From: Brevibacillus humidisoli
GTDB lineage: Bacteria > Bacillota > Bacilli > Brevibacillales > Brevibacillaceae
Reading direction: 5' to 3'
Length of the DNA stretch: 64,000 nt
Assembly (NCBI RefSeq): GCF_020923435.1
Contig: NZ_CP087263.1
Location: forward strand, 4,111,970 to 4,175,969
Shown here in pieces: positions 43,834 through 53,009 of this stretch. Under the pieces are notes generated by a model. That model was given only the letters and a program-made list of their open reading frames with translations, was not told where the DNA came from and searched no databases. Each line of letters opens with the position of its first letter. Within the stretch, counting starts at the first letter, position 1. A program made the position numbers and the translations under genes.

Positions 43834-45114
43834 TTACGGTTGTTCTCTCATCTGTCTGCCATACACATACAAGAAACAGCCTACAGCGACCACGATCGGG
43901 ATCTGGATGAAAACTCCTACGAAGGGGTATGCGAGGGAGCACACAAGACAGGTGAATCCTGCCATCCCTTTCTCCATGTTAGATGGCAAAAGCTTGACCC
44001 CGGCCAATGCGCCCAATATATAGGTCGCGATCCCAAGTGAGTTGGGGATGTAGACCAGCTGCTCCAACCCAATCTCCCATGCGTAGGTCATGGTAAGACC
44101 TCCGATTGCAACCACACCGACGAAGAAGATCACACGAGAAGGGGTGGAATACTTCTCGTTCATCCAATAGAGCCAAGAAGGAGCCATTTTTTCTTCTGCC
44201 AGGGAATACCCCAAACGGCTGATTCCCGCAACAAACGCATTGGTCGTACCTAAGCAAATGATCAGGGCGACGATAGCTGTCGCATATCCGCCATTCACCC
44301 CTGTTGTCAACGTGATCAGTTGTACCAAAGAGGCATGATTCATGGACTGATTGATCGTATCCGTTCCAATCGAATAGGAGTGTGTGCCAATCACCGCAAC
44401 CGCAGATCCAACGTAGACGATGCCGACTATGATTACGGCTCCTATCGTTGCCCTGACGATGTCACGCTTGGGGTTTTGAAACTCTGGAGCCAAACTGGTA
44501 ATGGCCTCCCACCCAAAGAATGACCAGAAGATAAGCATCCCAGCTGTTCCTACAGATGCAATGGCTTCATCAGAGGTGAGGTTTATCGTCAGATTCTCCG
44601 CTTCAATCAGCGGGAGAGCCAACACAATGGTGCCGAGCAGAACCAACAAAGTCAGCCCACAGATGATGAGCTGAACCTTGCCGCTTGTTTTGATCCCCAG
44701 ATAATTTGCCGTGACGGCAGCCAGCACGATGACACCTGCAGTGACAAAGGCCATTTCGCTCGGTAATTGAAGCGCATACGTCAGGTACATGCCGCCCGTC
44801 AACGGCACAATAATTTGTCCTACTGCAGCTGCAATAAAATAAAACCATCCAATGATGGCCCCCGCATATCTGCCGAATGCCTTTTCAACAAATGTTGCCA
44901 CCCCACCTGCACTGGGATATTTCCTGGCTAAAAAGGCAAAGGTAGATGCCAAAGGCATGCCCAAACATGCCATTCCTACCCATGACAAGAGGGCGTTGGG
45001 CCCTGCGATCCCTGCTGTGATCCCGGGCAGAATCAGAATACCAGAGCCCACGACCGCACCTACATACAAGGCAATGCCCTGCCAAACCGAGATCGATTGG
45101 GTAAAAGGACTCAT
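43834..45114 (-). CDS. APC-family amino acid permease
   Basis: 426 residues and about 12 hydrophobic segments. APC signatures are GIALYVGAVVGSGILILPGI (helix 1 unwound G-S-G), AGGVATFVEKAFGRYAGAII and SFFGWEAITSLAPEFQNPKR. It belongs to the YjeH-like branch of neutral amino-acid exchangers or exporters. Direction and substrate cannot be decided from sequence. Upstream on the same strand is a flavin reductase gene. Confidence 0.9.
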   Translation of the reverse strand: MSPFTQSISVWQGIALYVGAVVGSGILILPGITAGIAGPNALLSWVGMACLGMPLASTFAFLARKYPSAGGVATFVEKAFGRYAGAIIGWFYFIAAAVGQIIVPLTGGMYLTYALQLPSEMAFVTAGVIVLAAVTANYLGIKTSGKVQLIICGLTLLVLLGTIVLALPLIEAENLTINLTSDEAIASVGTAGMLIFWSFFGWEAITSLAPEFQNPKRDIVRATIGAVIIVGIVYVGSAVAVIGTHSYSIGTDTINQSMNHASLVQLITLTTGVNGGYATAIVALIICLGTTNAFVAGISRLGYSLAEEKMAPSWLYWMNEKYSTPSRVIFFVGVVAIGGLTMTYAWEIGLEQLVYIPNSLGIATYILGALAGVKLLPSNMEKGMAGFTCLVCSLAYPFVGVFIQIPIVVAVGCFLYVYGRQMREQP

Positions 45115-45192
45115 CGACTCTCACCTCCCTTTGCTTGTTTATCATTTCTGTTTGCCAGACGATGACGTCCGCAGCTGTCTTGCCTGTATCTG

Positions 45193-45819
45193 CTAAACCA
45201 TGCGATGCAGAGGAGCGAAGACTGGAGCCAACCGCGACGGGTGCAGCTTGTGACTTAGTCCGAAGAACTCACAGAAGTTCATAATCAACGGACTCCACTT
45301 CTCGGGATCGATGTAGTTTTTTTCTCCCGCCATCAGGAGCTGTTCCTCAACATGAACCCGCACTATTTTTACTTCGATGGCGGCCAAGGAGCTTGGCTTT
45401 TCAAAATCATGAACCTGTTCAACCAGCGCCTCCAGCTGAACCGGGCACTCAGCCACGCGCGGCGGCCTCACCACCCCCGAAGGCTCCGGCGTTAGCCCGG
45501 CCACTCTAAACTTCTCCGGTTCGTAACGATATCCAACCTCTTCCTTATTCTTAGGTACCGGGTTTCTGCCCGTAAGCAGCGCAAGCCGATCCACCGCACC
45601 AACAAGGTCCGCCGAAGGAAGGTTCAAGACACATTGGCCCTCGCGCAGCAGATTCTGTACGGTTTGTGATTTGCGGCTCATCCCGAGCATGCACGACTGG
45701 TTAAGCCACCATGCCGAGGACATCGGAGCGAGATTGGCTGATCCATCTTCATTCAGTGTGCTGATGAGCACAACCGGGGTTCCAAAGTAAAGAATCTTCG
45801 GCTGAATATCTCTATGCAT
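45193..45819 (-). CDS. Flavin reductase-like FMN-binding protein
   Basis: About 208 residues from ATG 45819, with AAGGAG 9 nt upstream. The frame can be extended to 46008 but without homology or RBS. Flavin_Reduct fold: LYFGTPVVLISTLNEDGSAN, LAPMSSAWWL, and LREGQCVLNLPSADLVGAVD. Such proteins bind FMN and reduce flavins or serve partner oxygenases. No oxygenase is adjacent. Confidence 0.85.
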   Translation of the reverse strand: MHRDIQPKILYFGTPVVLISTLNEDGSANLAPMSSAWWLNQSCMLGMSRKSQTVQNLLREGQCVLNLPSADLVGAVDRLALLTGRNPVPKNKEEVGYRYEPEKFRVAGLTPEPSGVVRPPRVAECPVQLEALVEQVHDFEKPSSLAAIEVKIVRVHVEEQLLMAGEKNYIDPEKWSPLIMNFCEFFGLSHKLHPSRLAPVFAPLHRMV

Positions 45820-46091
45820 ACATACACTCTCCTTCAAGGATATCGTGTTCGTCTCAGGTGACATCGTTTTGGCCACAGTGGTCGATCCGCCTACTTCCCA
45901 TCGGTGGTCTGCCTGTGACAATAGTTGTACCACGTATGCTGCATTGACGTCTTTCGAGTTGTTGCTTTCCCATTCCGACTTTTGGTCCGCTGCTTTGCAT
46001 CCATCCATTGCTTAACATGAAGCGACAAGAACCTGCTGGCCAAACAAAAAATAAAACAAGACCAACTGCGCAGCTTCCCGTACTCCATTGC

Positions 46092-46132
46092 AAAAAAAAG
46101 ACCGCTGATCCGGAAATCCACGGATCGCGGTC
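46092..46132 (-). terminator. Terminator of the RS-bcrAB-uppP unit
   Basis: GACCGCTGATCCG (46100-46112) and CGGATCGCGGTC (46121-46132), one bulge, then T8 on the minus strand. It lies 112 nt beyond the uppP stop. The rest of 45820-46243 shows no gene I can support. Confidence 0.8.
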
Positions 46133-46243
46133 ACTTCGTCTTGGTCGGTCTTCTGTACAACACCCAACCAGCGGCTTTACCTCTGCCAACTAAGTAAACA
46201 GATGACGCAAATCAGAAGAATCGTGTTTTGATTAAGGTTGCCT

Positions 46244-47077
46244 CTACATCAGGAACCCAAAATAGATCACAGCAGCGAGGACCAGACGGTAGATCGCAAA
46301 CGGAATGAGCTTGATGCGATTGATCAGCTTCAGGAAGAAGCGGATCGAGAGGAGTGCAAAAACGAACGCACTGATAAATCCGACGACAAAAAAGGGAAGC
46401 ACGTCAATCGTAAACGAATCCCAGCTGTTAAGCAGCGATAAAAAGCTGGCACCAGCCATGATCGGGACTGCCATAATAAAAGTAAAATCAGCAGCTGCAC
46501 GGTGACTCATCCCCAAGAGAACGCCCCCTGAGATGGTAGAGCCGGATCGTGAAAAACCAGGCCACAGCGACAAGCATTGCACCAACCCGACCAGCAGCGC
46601 TTGTCTATACGTCACCTGATCCACCGTCTCTGTCTTTGGTTGACGTGGACGGAACCAATCAGCTGCGATCATCAGTAGGGCACCAAGGACCAGCCCGATT
46701 ACAACCGTCTCCGTAGAGAACAGGTATTCATCGATGTAATCGTCAAAAAGCAGTCCCAATATGCCAGCAGGAATGAGCCCGACCAGCACAGTCAGCAGGT
46801 TGAGATGCGGGCCGGCCGATGTTGTCTGTCCCGGCGTTTTTGCGAGTCCGAGCAGGTTCATAAACCGCCCCCACATCAGTACCACAACGGCCAGGATCGA
46901 TCCCAACTGGATCACAATTTTGAATGTATTGGCGATCTCCGGCGAAAACATCTTTTTCGTCTGGAACAAAACATCATCGACGATAATCATGTGACCGGTG
47001 GAAGAAACCGGGGCAAACTCGGTCAGTCCCTCAACTAAGCCCAATATTAGCGCAACAAATGCTTCCCATAGATTCAC
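46244..47077 (-). CDS. uppP: Undecaprenyl-diphosphate phosphatase UppP/BacA
   Basis: 277 residues and about eight hydrophobic segments. The catalytic motifs are GLVEGLTEFAPVSSTGHMII (residues ~14-33) and WPGFSRSGSTISGGVLLGMS (~170). It dephosphorylates undecaprenyl-PP, recycling the lipid carrier that bacitracin sequesters. It lies 86 nt after a BcrB-like permease on the same strand, behind a two-component system, the bcrABD arrangement of dedicated bacitracin-resistance loci. Confidence 0.95.
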   Translation of the reverse strand: MNLWEAFVALILGLVEGLTEFAPVSSTGHMIIVDDVLFQTKKMFSPEIANTFKIVIQLGSILAVVVLMWGRFMNLLGLAKTPGQTTSAGPHLNLLTVLVGLIPAGILGLLFDDYIDEYLFSTETVVIGLVLGALLMIAADWFRPRQPKTETVDQVTYRQALLVGLVQCLSLWPGFSRSGSTISGGVLLGMSHRAAADFTFIMAVPIMAGASFLSLLNSWDSFTIDVLPFFVVGFISAFVFALLSIRFFLKLINRIKLIPFAIYRLVLAAVIYFGFLM

Positions 47078-47163
47078 TCAATTCACTCTACCTTTCCTAA
47101 ATAGATCGGTTCATCGCCGATCCTCTTTAGCAACTTGTTTGCATCAATAGAAGCTTGATCGCA

Positions 47164-47907
47164 TCAATCGATATCCGATCTGTTAAAATAGACCACGCTG
47201 GCGATAAAGCCAAGAACCGAAGCCGCAAGGACAGCAAGATAAGAATAATGCGGCGGATACTCCGGAACGAAACTGTCGTATGCGATCACATGCACCGCCG
47301 ACCAGGGAAATAATACTCTGTACTCCGTATCAACAAGTGCAACGTTTACCATCGTAATAATAGCAGTGAAAATAATCGTCGGCACATAATTTTTAAACCA
47401 CAATGATACGAAAGTAGTCGGGGTTGCCAGAAGGAAAAACAAGCTGGCCCCGATGATATATTGTTTCAACGACTGTAACAGCACGGCGGTGCTCAACCCT
47501 TCGAACTGCCCGACGAGCCCCAGCACGAGAGTTAGTCCCCAGGACAGCAACGTCAAGACCAAAATCCAGAGAAACACCAAGACCAGCTTGCTAGCAATCA
47601 GGCTTATTCGCGAAACAGGGATGGTTAAGAGATTTTTCAGGGTGTCTTCCGCATATTCACGATTAAACACATAAGCTGTAATGACGCCAAAGAGCAGCGT
47701 TCCGATCAACAGAATAACATACAGATTGGTATTGTAAAAAGAGACTTCAAACGTAATCGGCGTGTCAGGCTTTTCGCTTTTCATATGTAAAAACCCGATA
47801 AACATCATGATCGGTGCTGCCGCCGCTCCAATAACGCTGACGAAAAACATCTTGGCTCGTTTCAGTTTCAATAGTTCCGTGTAGATCAGATTAACCAATC
47901 CTTCCAC
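47164..47907 (-). CDS. ABC-2 permease, BcrB-like
   Basis: 247 residues and six hydrophobic segments (ELLKLKRAKMFFVSVIGAAA; YVFNREYAEDTLKNLLTIPV; VALVDTEYRVLFPWSAVHVI), a BcrB/NatB-type ABC-2 membrane protein. It overlaps the ATPase gene by 17 nt, so translation is coupled. The start is uncertain: GTG 47907 lacks an RBS, while TTG 47898 has GGGTGG at 5-6 nt. With the ATPase it would expel or extract a membrane-bound antibiotic. Confidence 0.85.
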   Translation of the reverse strand: MEGLVNLIYTELLKLKRAKMFFVSVIGAAAAPIMMFIGFLHMKSEKPDTPITFEVSFYNTNLYVILLIGTLLFGVITAYVFNREYAEDTLKNLLTIPVSRISLIASKLVLVFLWILVLTLLSWGLTLVLGLVGQFEGLSTAVLLQSLKQYIIGASLFFLLATPTTFVSLWFKNYVPTIIFTAIITMVNVALVDTEYRVLFPWSAVHVIAYDSFVPEYPPHYSYLAVLAASVLGFIASVVYFNRSDID

Positions 47908-48811
47908 CCCCGATTACTTTGATAAAGTAATCTTCCAGCCGATCTTCACTCATCGTCATCTTTGACACGTCAATGCCATGTTCGACAAACACTCTGTTCA
48001 ACTTGCTCTGCTGGCCGATGTGAGAATAGATACGGATATTCCCTTCGTCATGCACCTCATATTCAAAAATCTGAAAGTGCTTCTCCAGCAGCATCGCAGC
48101 TTTATGGTCGTTTGATACCTGAAACTCAAGGTATTTCCGATTCCTTTTCCGCAGTTCCTCAAACGAGATCTCTTCGAGCAGCTTCCCCTGATGAATCACT
48201 CCGATATGATCTGCCAACTGTTCTACTTCGGACAAAATATGGCTGGAGATGACAATCGTGATCTTCCGTTCCTGCGCAAGCGATTTGATCAGTCTGCGTA
48301 TCTCCTTAATCCCGATCGGATCTAAGCCATTGCTAGGCTCATCGAGGATCAACAGCTCTGGGTGGTGCAGAATCGCTCTGGCGATCCCCAGCCTTTGCTT
48401 CATGCCTAAGGAAAACTTGCCGACCAACTTTTTGGTTTCCTGGTGAAGTCCGACGATCTCCAGGGCTTCCTCAACTGCGTTTTTCTTGTGAACTCCCATC
48501 AGTTTTGCATTGATGAGCAGGTTTTCTCTAGCTGTCAGGTTTTCATAGAAGCCAGAGAACTCAACAATAGCTCCGATTCTCTTCAGAATCTCTTTGTGGT
48601 GCTGAAACAAATCCTCTCCGAATATCTCAATTCTTCCCTGAGTGGGCTTGATTAAGCCTAGCAGCATGCGAATCGTCGTCGTTTTGCCCGCGCCATTCTG
48701 GCCAAGAAAACCGTAAATCTGTCCTTGCTGCACATTCATCTGCAGATTGTCTACCGCTTTCTGGGTCCCGTACATTTTCGTCAGATTTGTCGTTTTGATG
48801 ATCGTAGTCAT
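47891..48811 (-). CDS. ABC transporter ATPase, BcrA-like
   Basis: 306 residues. Walker A GQNGAGKTTTIRMLLGLIKP (~38), signature FSLGMKQRLGIARAILHHPE (~137), Walker B LLILDEPSNGLDP (~158). The C-terminal extension (~230-300) is of the kind seen in BcrA-type proteins. It is followed by an overlapping ABC-2 permease and preceded by a sensor kinase. Confidence 0.93.
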   Translation of the reverse strand: MTTIIKTTNLTKMYGTQKAVDNLQMNVQQGQIYGFLGQNGAGKTTTIRMLLGLIKPTQGRIEIFGEDLFQHHKEILKRIGAIVEFSGFYENLTARENLLINAKLMGVHKKNAVEEALEIVGLHQETKKLVGKFSLGMKQRLGIARAILHHPELLILDEPSNGLDPIGIKEIRRLIKSLAQERKITIVISSHILSEVEQLADHIGVIHQGKLLEEISFEELRKRNRKYLEFQVSNDHKAAMLLEKHFQIFEYEVHDEGNIRIYSHIGQQSKLNRVFVEHGIDVSKMTMSEDRLEDYFIKVIGGGRIG

Positions 48812-48898
48812 CGGCTACCTCCCGTCTCCCATCATGCCCTCAACAACAGCTCTAGTACCATGATAAACAGGCGGTTTTAACTGCCTCTTATCAAATTC

Positions 48899-49942
48899 TT
48901 ATCTATTTCTTAATCTTTGGTTCTGCAACGTTGCTTTGGGGATAGAACATCGAAACGAGGTTCTTGTTCCAGGATTGCTTTCCACCCAGATGGCGCCCCG
49001 GTTTTTTTCCACCAGCGCTTTGGCGATAGCCAGACCTAGGCCGCTTCCCCCCTGCGAGGAACTTCTCGATCGATCGGTTCGATACATTCGTTCGAACACA
49101 TGAGGCAGATCATCTTCTGAAATACCCGCTCCCTTGTCCCATATGCTCAGTTGATAGTCTGTGGCCGTCTCTATCAATTCTACCCCTACTACTTTGCCAT
49201 CTTTGCCATGCTGCAGAGCATTCTTGAGCAGATTTCGGATGATTCGCAGCATGCTGAGGCGATCTGCAACGATGTGACATTTCGTGTCGGGAATCGCAGC
49301 GTTTAGGTTGATCCCCTGTTTTTTCATCTCAGGCAAAAACTCAATGACCGACTCCCTTGTGAGCTCAGCAAAATCGAGTGATTCCAGCTTGAACGAGATA
49401 TCGTCCGCATCCAACTTGGCCATCTCAAAAATCTCGTCAATCAGATCCTTTAAGGAGAGTGCCTTCCGGGATAGAATCTCAAGATATTCGCGTCTTTCTT
49501 CGTCAGAGATCGCGATCCCATCTTTGAGCGCATCAACATAGCCAATGATCGATGTCACAGGAGTCCGAATGTCATGGGAAATGTTTGCTAACAGACTCTT
49601 TCTTGCTGCCTCCGATTTGACCGTTTGGACTTGGATTTTAGCGGTTTGTTCGATCAATTCGTTGATGGCAAAGATGACTTCATTGAACCAACGGCCGTGA
49701 TCGGCCAATAATCTGGTGTTGACATTCCCTTGGATCGCACGTCTTAGCGCTGCAACCATGCTTTTTAAGGCAGATAGGAAGTGGATTCGGGCGACCAACA
49801 ACATCGCCGTTAGCGCGAACAGTGCGGCAAACAACGCTGCTTGCGCGATTCCCAGAGAGTGATCGTTCACCTGCACGATGAAAAGACCAGCGATCAGGAA
49901 GCTTTGCAGGAGGGTCAGCACGATCCACTTGTCATGAGCCAT
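48899..49942 (-). CDS. Sensor histidine kinase
   Basis: About 347 residues. Two N-terminal hydrophobic helices with almost no extracytoplasmic loop (LTLLQSFLIAGLFIVQV; LGIAQAALFAALFALTAMLL). A HisKA H-box is at ~120 (LLANISHDIRTPVTSIIGYV), then N, G1 (DKGAGISEDDLPHVFERMYR) and G2 (GGSGLGLAIAKALVEKNRGA) boxes. A tiny sensor loop is typical of intramembrane-sensing kinases linked to ABC transporters of cell-wall antibiotics. ATG 49942 with AGGTGG is preferred over 49951. It overlaps the regulator gene by 11 nt. Confidence 0.9.
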   Translation of the reverse strand: MAHDKWIVLTLLQSFLIAGLFIVQVNDHSLGIAQAALFAALFALTAMLLVARIHFLSALKSMVAALRRAIQGNVNTRLLADHGRWFNEVIFAINELIEQTAKIQVQTVKSEAARKSLLANISHDIRTPVTSIIGYVDALKDGIAISDEERREYLEILSRKALSLKDLIDEIFEMAKLDADDISFKLESLDFAELTRESVIEFLPEMKKQGINLNAAIPDTKCHIVADRLSMLRIIRNLLKNALQHGKDGKVVGVELIETATDYQLSIWDKGAGISEDDLPHVFERMYRTDRSRSSSQGGSGLGLAIAKALVEKNRGAIWVESNPGTRTSFRCSIPKATLQNQRLRNR

Positions 49943-50642
49943 CTGATCCACCTACAAACTTGTACCCTATCCCCCATACCGTCTGAATCAACTTCGGATT
50001 GGACGGGTCATCTTCTATTTTCTTTCGCAGCTTTCGAATATGAACCATCACCGTATTGTCATCTTCCAGGTATTGAGTGCCCCAGACATTGCGGAAAATC
50101 TGTGTTTTGGTAAACACCTGTTCTGGATGGGAGGCGAGAAACTTCAGCAGCTCAAATTCTTTGGCCGTCAAGAATACCTCTTCTCCCGCTTTGCTCACCT
50201 TGTACTTTTTTACATCCATGGTGATGCTGCCATACGTGATCGGCGCCTCTTGCGTACTGCGATCACTCCCCAGCACCATAAACCTTCTCATGTGCGCTTT
50301 GATCCTGGCAACGAGTTCATGGATGCTGAATGGCTTCGTAATATAATCGTCTGCTCCGATACTTAATCCAACAATCTTGTCTACCTCTTGATCCTTGGCT
50401 GTAAGCATGAGAATGGGAATATTGGTTTTGTTGCGCAGCCGTCTGCATACCTCGATCCCGTCTATCTTGGGCATCATCAGATCCAGCAGGATCAGGTTGT
50501 GTTTGTTTTGATCAAACAAACGAAGAGCTTCCTCTCCATCTGCGGCGACATCTACCTGATATTTCTCCTGTTCCAAATATTTTTTGACCAAATCCCGAAT
50601 CTCTTTTTCATCGTCGGCTATCAGTACATGAATCTCTTCCAT
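49932..50642 (-). CDS. OmpR/PhoB-family response regulator
   Basis: About 236 residues from ATG 50642 (AGGTGA 5-6 nt upstream). The receiver domain has IADDEKEIRD, LILLDLMMPKIDG (phospho-Asp ~53) and IPILMLTAKDQEVDKI. Its winged-helix domain spans ~135-232 (LTAKEFELLKFLASHPEQVF; NVWGTQYLEDDNTVMVHIRK; TVWGIGYKFVG). It is the first gene of the RR-HK-ABC-ABC-uppP array and the likely activator of the transporter genes. Confidence 0.92.
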   Translation of the reverse strand: MEEIHVLIADDEKEIRDLVKKYLEQEKYQVDVAADGEEALRLFDQNKHNLILLDLMMPKIDGIEVCRRLRNKTNIPILMLTAKDQEVDKIVGLSIGADDYITKPFSIHELVARIKAHMRRFMVLGSDRSTQEAPITYGSITMDVKKYKVSKAGEEVFLTAKEFELLKFLASHPEQVFTKTQIFRNVWGTQYLEDDNTVMVHIRKLRKKIEDDPSNPKLIQTVWGIGYKFVGGSDGS

Positions 50643-50716
50643 ATCGTTCACCTGCTCATTAAAAATCATCTCTTCGTTTAATACGTTTTTCCGCACGTAC
50701 TGTAGACAATGGTTCG

Positions 50717-50750
50717 AAAAAAAAGTCCATCCCATACCGGGATGAACTTT
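50717..50750 (-). terminator. Terminator of the TipA-like MerR gene
   Basis: AAAGTCCATCCC (50722-50733) and GGGATGAACTTT (50739-50750), one mismatch, loop ATACC, then T8 on the minus strand. It isolates merR from the downstream response regulator. Confidence 0.8.
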
Positions 50751-50811
50751 CGGGATCACTTTATTTGCCCCGCAAACATAGCAGTGGTGAAGGGAATCAC
50801 AGCATTCGCAT

Positions 50812-51555
50812 TTATCGCTGCTTGTTACGATCTGCATAGATGGCCATCGCGTCACGCATGAATTGGGCCAAGCCTTCACCAAACCTGTCGATATTTTTGG
50901 TAAAGCGTTCATCATCCACATACATTTGACCCAATCCTTTAAAAGCTTCTAGAGAGTAACAACCCATGGTGTTGAGGAAAACGTACCATTCTTTGATGGC
51001 AGCCTGTGCCTCTGCTGACTCCGGAGAGTCATGGCGAAGAGACGCCAGTTTTTGATAGATGGCATTCATTTGACTGCCCATCGCTTCTTGTTCCGCTTGC
51101 GACATGTTTTTGATCTTGGCGTTCGTCTTGTCAACTGCCTCATCTCCCCAACGCTCGCGTGCCTCTTGCTCATATGGGTTGTGCCGGAAGTCGAATCCCT
51201 CAAATTTTTCTTCGTTTGTCATCTGAATCTCTCCTTTCATGTGCCGAATCGTCTTGTCAATCGTCGCAATCATCTTATCGAGCTGGCTGCGCTTCTCCAG
51301 CAGCATGTTCCGCTGCAGCTCCAACGCCTCCCGCCGATCAAACGAGGGACTATTGACGATTTCTTTGATTTCCTTCAAAGGGAAGCCAAGCTCTCGAAAA
51401 AACAAGATCTGCTGCAACGTCTCAAGATCCTGGTCGGAGTAAATGCGGTAACCGGACTCGGTTGTCTTCTCCGGAGTGAGTAAGCCAATCTCATCGTAAT
51501 GATGAAGTGTGCGCACACTAATGCCAACCAAGTCGGCTACTTCCTTTACTCTCAT
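50812..51555 (-). CDS. MerR-family regulator with TipAS domain (Mta/TipA-like)
   Basis: 247 residues. The MerR HTH spans 1-70 (VKEVADLVGISVRTLHHYDE; ESGYRIYSDQDLETLQQILF), followed by a coiled-coil dimer helix and a TipAS drug-binding domain (~120-240: FRHNPYEQEARERWGDEAVD; ESAEAQAAIKEWYVFLNTMG). TipA and Mta activate multidrug pump genes and themselves on binding thiopeptides or other drugs. An internal MTNEEKFEG could start a short TipAS-only form, as TipA does. The promoter has the 19-bp spacing of MerR targets. Confidence 0.92.
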   Translation of the reverse strand: MRVKEVADLVGISVRTLHHYDEIGLLTPEKTTESGYRIYSDQDLETLQQILFFRELGFPLKEIKEIVNSPSFDRREALELQRNMLLEKRSQLDKMIATIDKTIRHMKGEIQMTNEEKFEGFDFRHNPYEQEARERWGDEAVDKTNAKIKNMSQAEQEAMGSQMNAIYQKLASLRHDSPESAEAQAAIKEWYVFLNTMGCYSLEAFKGLGQMYVDDERFTKNIDRFGEGLAQFMRDAMAIYADRNKQR

Positions 51556-51581
51556 TGTTCGGTGACCTCCCTTCTATCCTC

Positions 51582-51612
51582 ACGATATCGTATCACGTAA
51601 CGTGAGGGTCAA
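51582..51612 (-). promoter_or_regulatory. MerR-type promoter with 19-bp spacer and dyad
   Basis: TTGACC (51612-51607), 19-bp spacer, TATCGT (51587-51582). The spacer contains the perfect dyad TCACGTTACGTGA (51593-51605). The over-long spacer with an internal dyad is the hallmark of MerR-activated promoters, so this gene is autoactivated. Confidence 0.8.
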
Positions 51613-51745
51613 TAGGGAAATAAAACGTTCCCTTCGTGATTCTTGTTTGCCAAGTAGTTTAGATTCTGCTTGCTTCGGGAATTAACATGAAAGTAAATGA
51701 TTGCTACCCGGTTGGGTTTTTATACACACCTGCCATTATTATGGT

Positions 51746-51758
51746 CAAGTTATACTTG
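51746..51758. promoter_or_regulatory. Small palindrome before the ParM-like gene
   Basis: CAAGTTATACTTG, 13 bp, 48 nt upstream of the start codon. It could be an operator. The flanking -10-like TATTAT (51736-51741) has no good -35. Confidence 0.3.
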
Positions 51759-51806
51759 CCAAACACTGAATGTTCCGATTTATCCTAACATGAAAGGGGA
51801 TATCAA

Positions 51807-52931
51807 ATGAAGCTAGCAGGAATTGATGTTGGGAACGATAGTGTCAAGGTTGTTCTTGACGGATCGACTCAGCCTATTGTCATTCCCAACATAGTCGCTC
51901 CCGGTCACGACAGACACATTCTGCAGAATGAGGAATCTCCACTGCAGGCGCTGGATGTCACCATTCACAGCCCCAAGCTCTCGATGAAAGGAGAGCGCTA
52001 CTTTGTCGGTTTGTTGGCTACGGAGAACCTTGACAACGTGGAATTGGACGAGAGCGAAAACAAGGCGGTCTCGGATCAGAGCCTCGTTGTCGCGCTAACC
52101 GCCCTAGCATATGCTGGTATTATGAACCAATCTGCATCAGGTTTTTCATCCAATCACTATGATGAAGTTGCGTATTGTATTGGAACAGGACTCCCCGTGC
52201 GGACGTACGCTAACTATCACAAGACGTTCGAGGATAGGTTGTTGGGAGAGCATGAGGTGACGTTCCTGTCTACACCAAAACTGCAAAACCACAAAGTGAA
52301 AGTCAACATTAAACGAGCTGTCGTGTCAATAGAAGGTGCGGCCGCACTGTTCCATATGGCGACGAATGACACGTTTCAGGTCAGAGATGAAGAATTGTAT
52401 TACGGATGCATCGGAATATGTGAAATCGGAGCGTTAACCACGGACTTCCCGGTAGTGAAACGGATGAACATCGACAATCAGTTCAGCACCGGAGAGCAGA
52501 TCGGTCTCGCTGTGTACATCGACGCCATCATCCGCGACGTAGAGGATCAATACGGTTATCGTTTCCCCAGCCGAACGAAGTTGGTTCAAAGGATAAAAGA
52601 GAAGAATTTTATGATTCAACGGATTGGTGAAGGGCAAGCCGACATCAAACCGATCGTTGATACATACTTTACCCGTGCCGCCCAAAAAATCTTTGGGTTG
52701 ATTAAAAAGCGATGGAACAAGTTTCCGGATATTCATTGCTTTTATGTGATTGGCGGAGGTGCCGCGGCCCTGGAACCCTACATTAAAGAAGCGGCTGGTA
52801 CGGTCAAGTTGCGATTCGTGGAGGATAGCGAACTGCAAAACGTTTATGGGTATTTGAAGCTGGCGAAGAGTAAGATGAGTCAAGCCCAGGGAGAAAGGAA
52901 ATCATTTGACCATTCCAGCCCTCTCAACTGA
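51807..52931 (+). CDS. ParM/StbA-family actin-like ATPase
   Basis: 374 residues. Actin-fold phosphate 1 loop GIDVGNDSVKVVLDG, a connector with VAYCIGTGLPVRTYANYHKT, and the adenosine region VIGGGAAALEPYIKEAAGTV. It is close to the ParM/Alp group of filament-forming plasmid segregation proteins. AAAGGGG lies ahead of the ATG. No ParR-like adaptor or centromere repeats were found nearby, so it is either an orphan chromosomal actin or part of a system whose partner is elsewhere. Confidence 0.85.
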   Translation: MKLAGIDVGNDSVKVVLDGSTQPIVIPNIVAPGHDRHILQNEESPLQALDVTIHSPKLSMKGERYFVGLLATENLDNVELDESENKAVSDQSLVVALTALAYAGIMNQSASGFSSNHYDEVAYCIGTGLPVRTYANYHKTFEDRLLGEHEVTFLSTPKLQNHKVKVNIKRAVVSIEGAAALFHMATNDTFQVRDEELYYGCIGICEIGALTTDFPVVKRMNIDNQFSTGEQIGLAVYIDAIIRDVEDQYGYRFPSRTKLVQRIKEKNFMIQRIGEGQADIKPIVDTYFTRAAQKIFGLIKKRWNKFPDIHCFYVIGGGAAALEPYIKEAAGTVKLRFVEDSELQNVYGYLKLAKSKMSQAQGERKSFDHSSPLN

Positions 52932-52977
52932 TCGGGGGATCTTCTGGTCAAAGTAGGTGTTTGTAATAGGACGGACA

Positions 52978-53003
52978 AGAGGGGAAGCTGCAGCTTCCCC
53001 TCT
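52978..53003. terminator. 26-bp perfect palindrome after the actin-like gene
   Basis: The arm AGAGGGGAAGCTG is followed directly by its exact complement, with no loop. It is strong enough to terminate, but only TTAG follows, so the T-tract is missing. Confidence 0.55.
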
Positions 53004-53009
53004 TAGCAT

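Noticed and set aside
45854-46189. Minus-strand ORFs upstream of the flavin reductase
   Set aside because: They cross the uppP terminator and show no family features. The reductase has a clear RBS at 45819.
51807-52931. Evidence that the window is a plasmid because of the ParM homolog
   Set aside because: No replication gene, ParR or iterons, and all surrounding genes are typical chromosomal loci.
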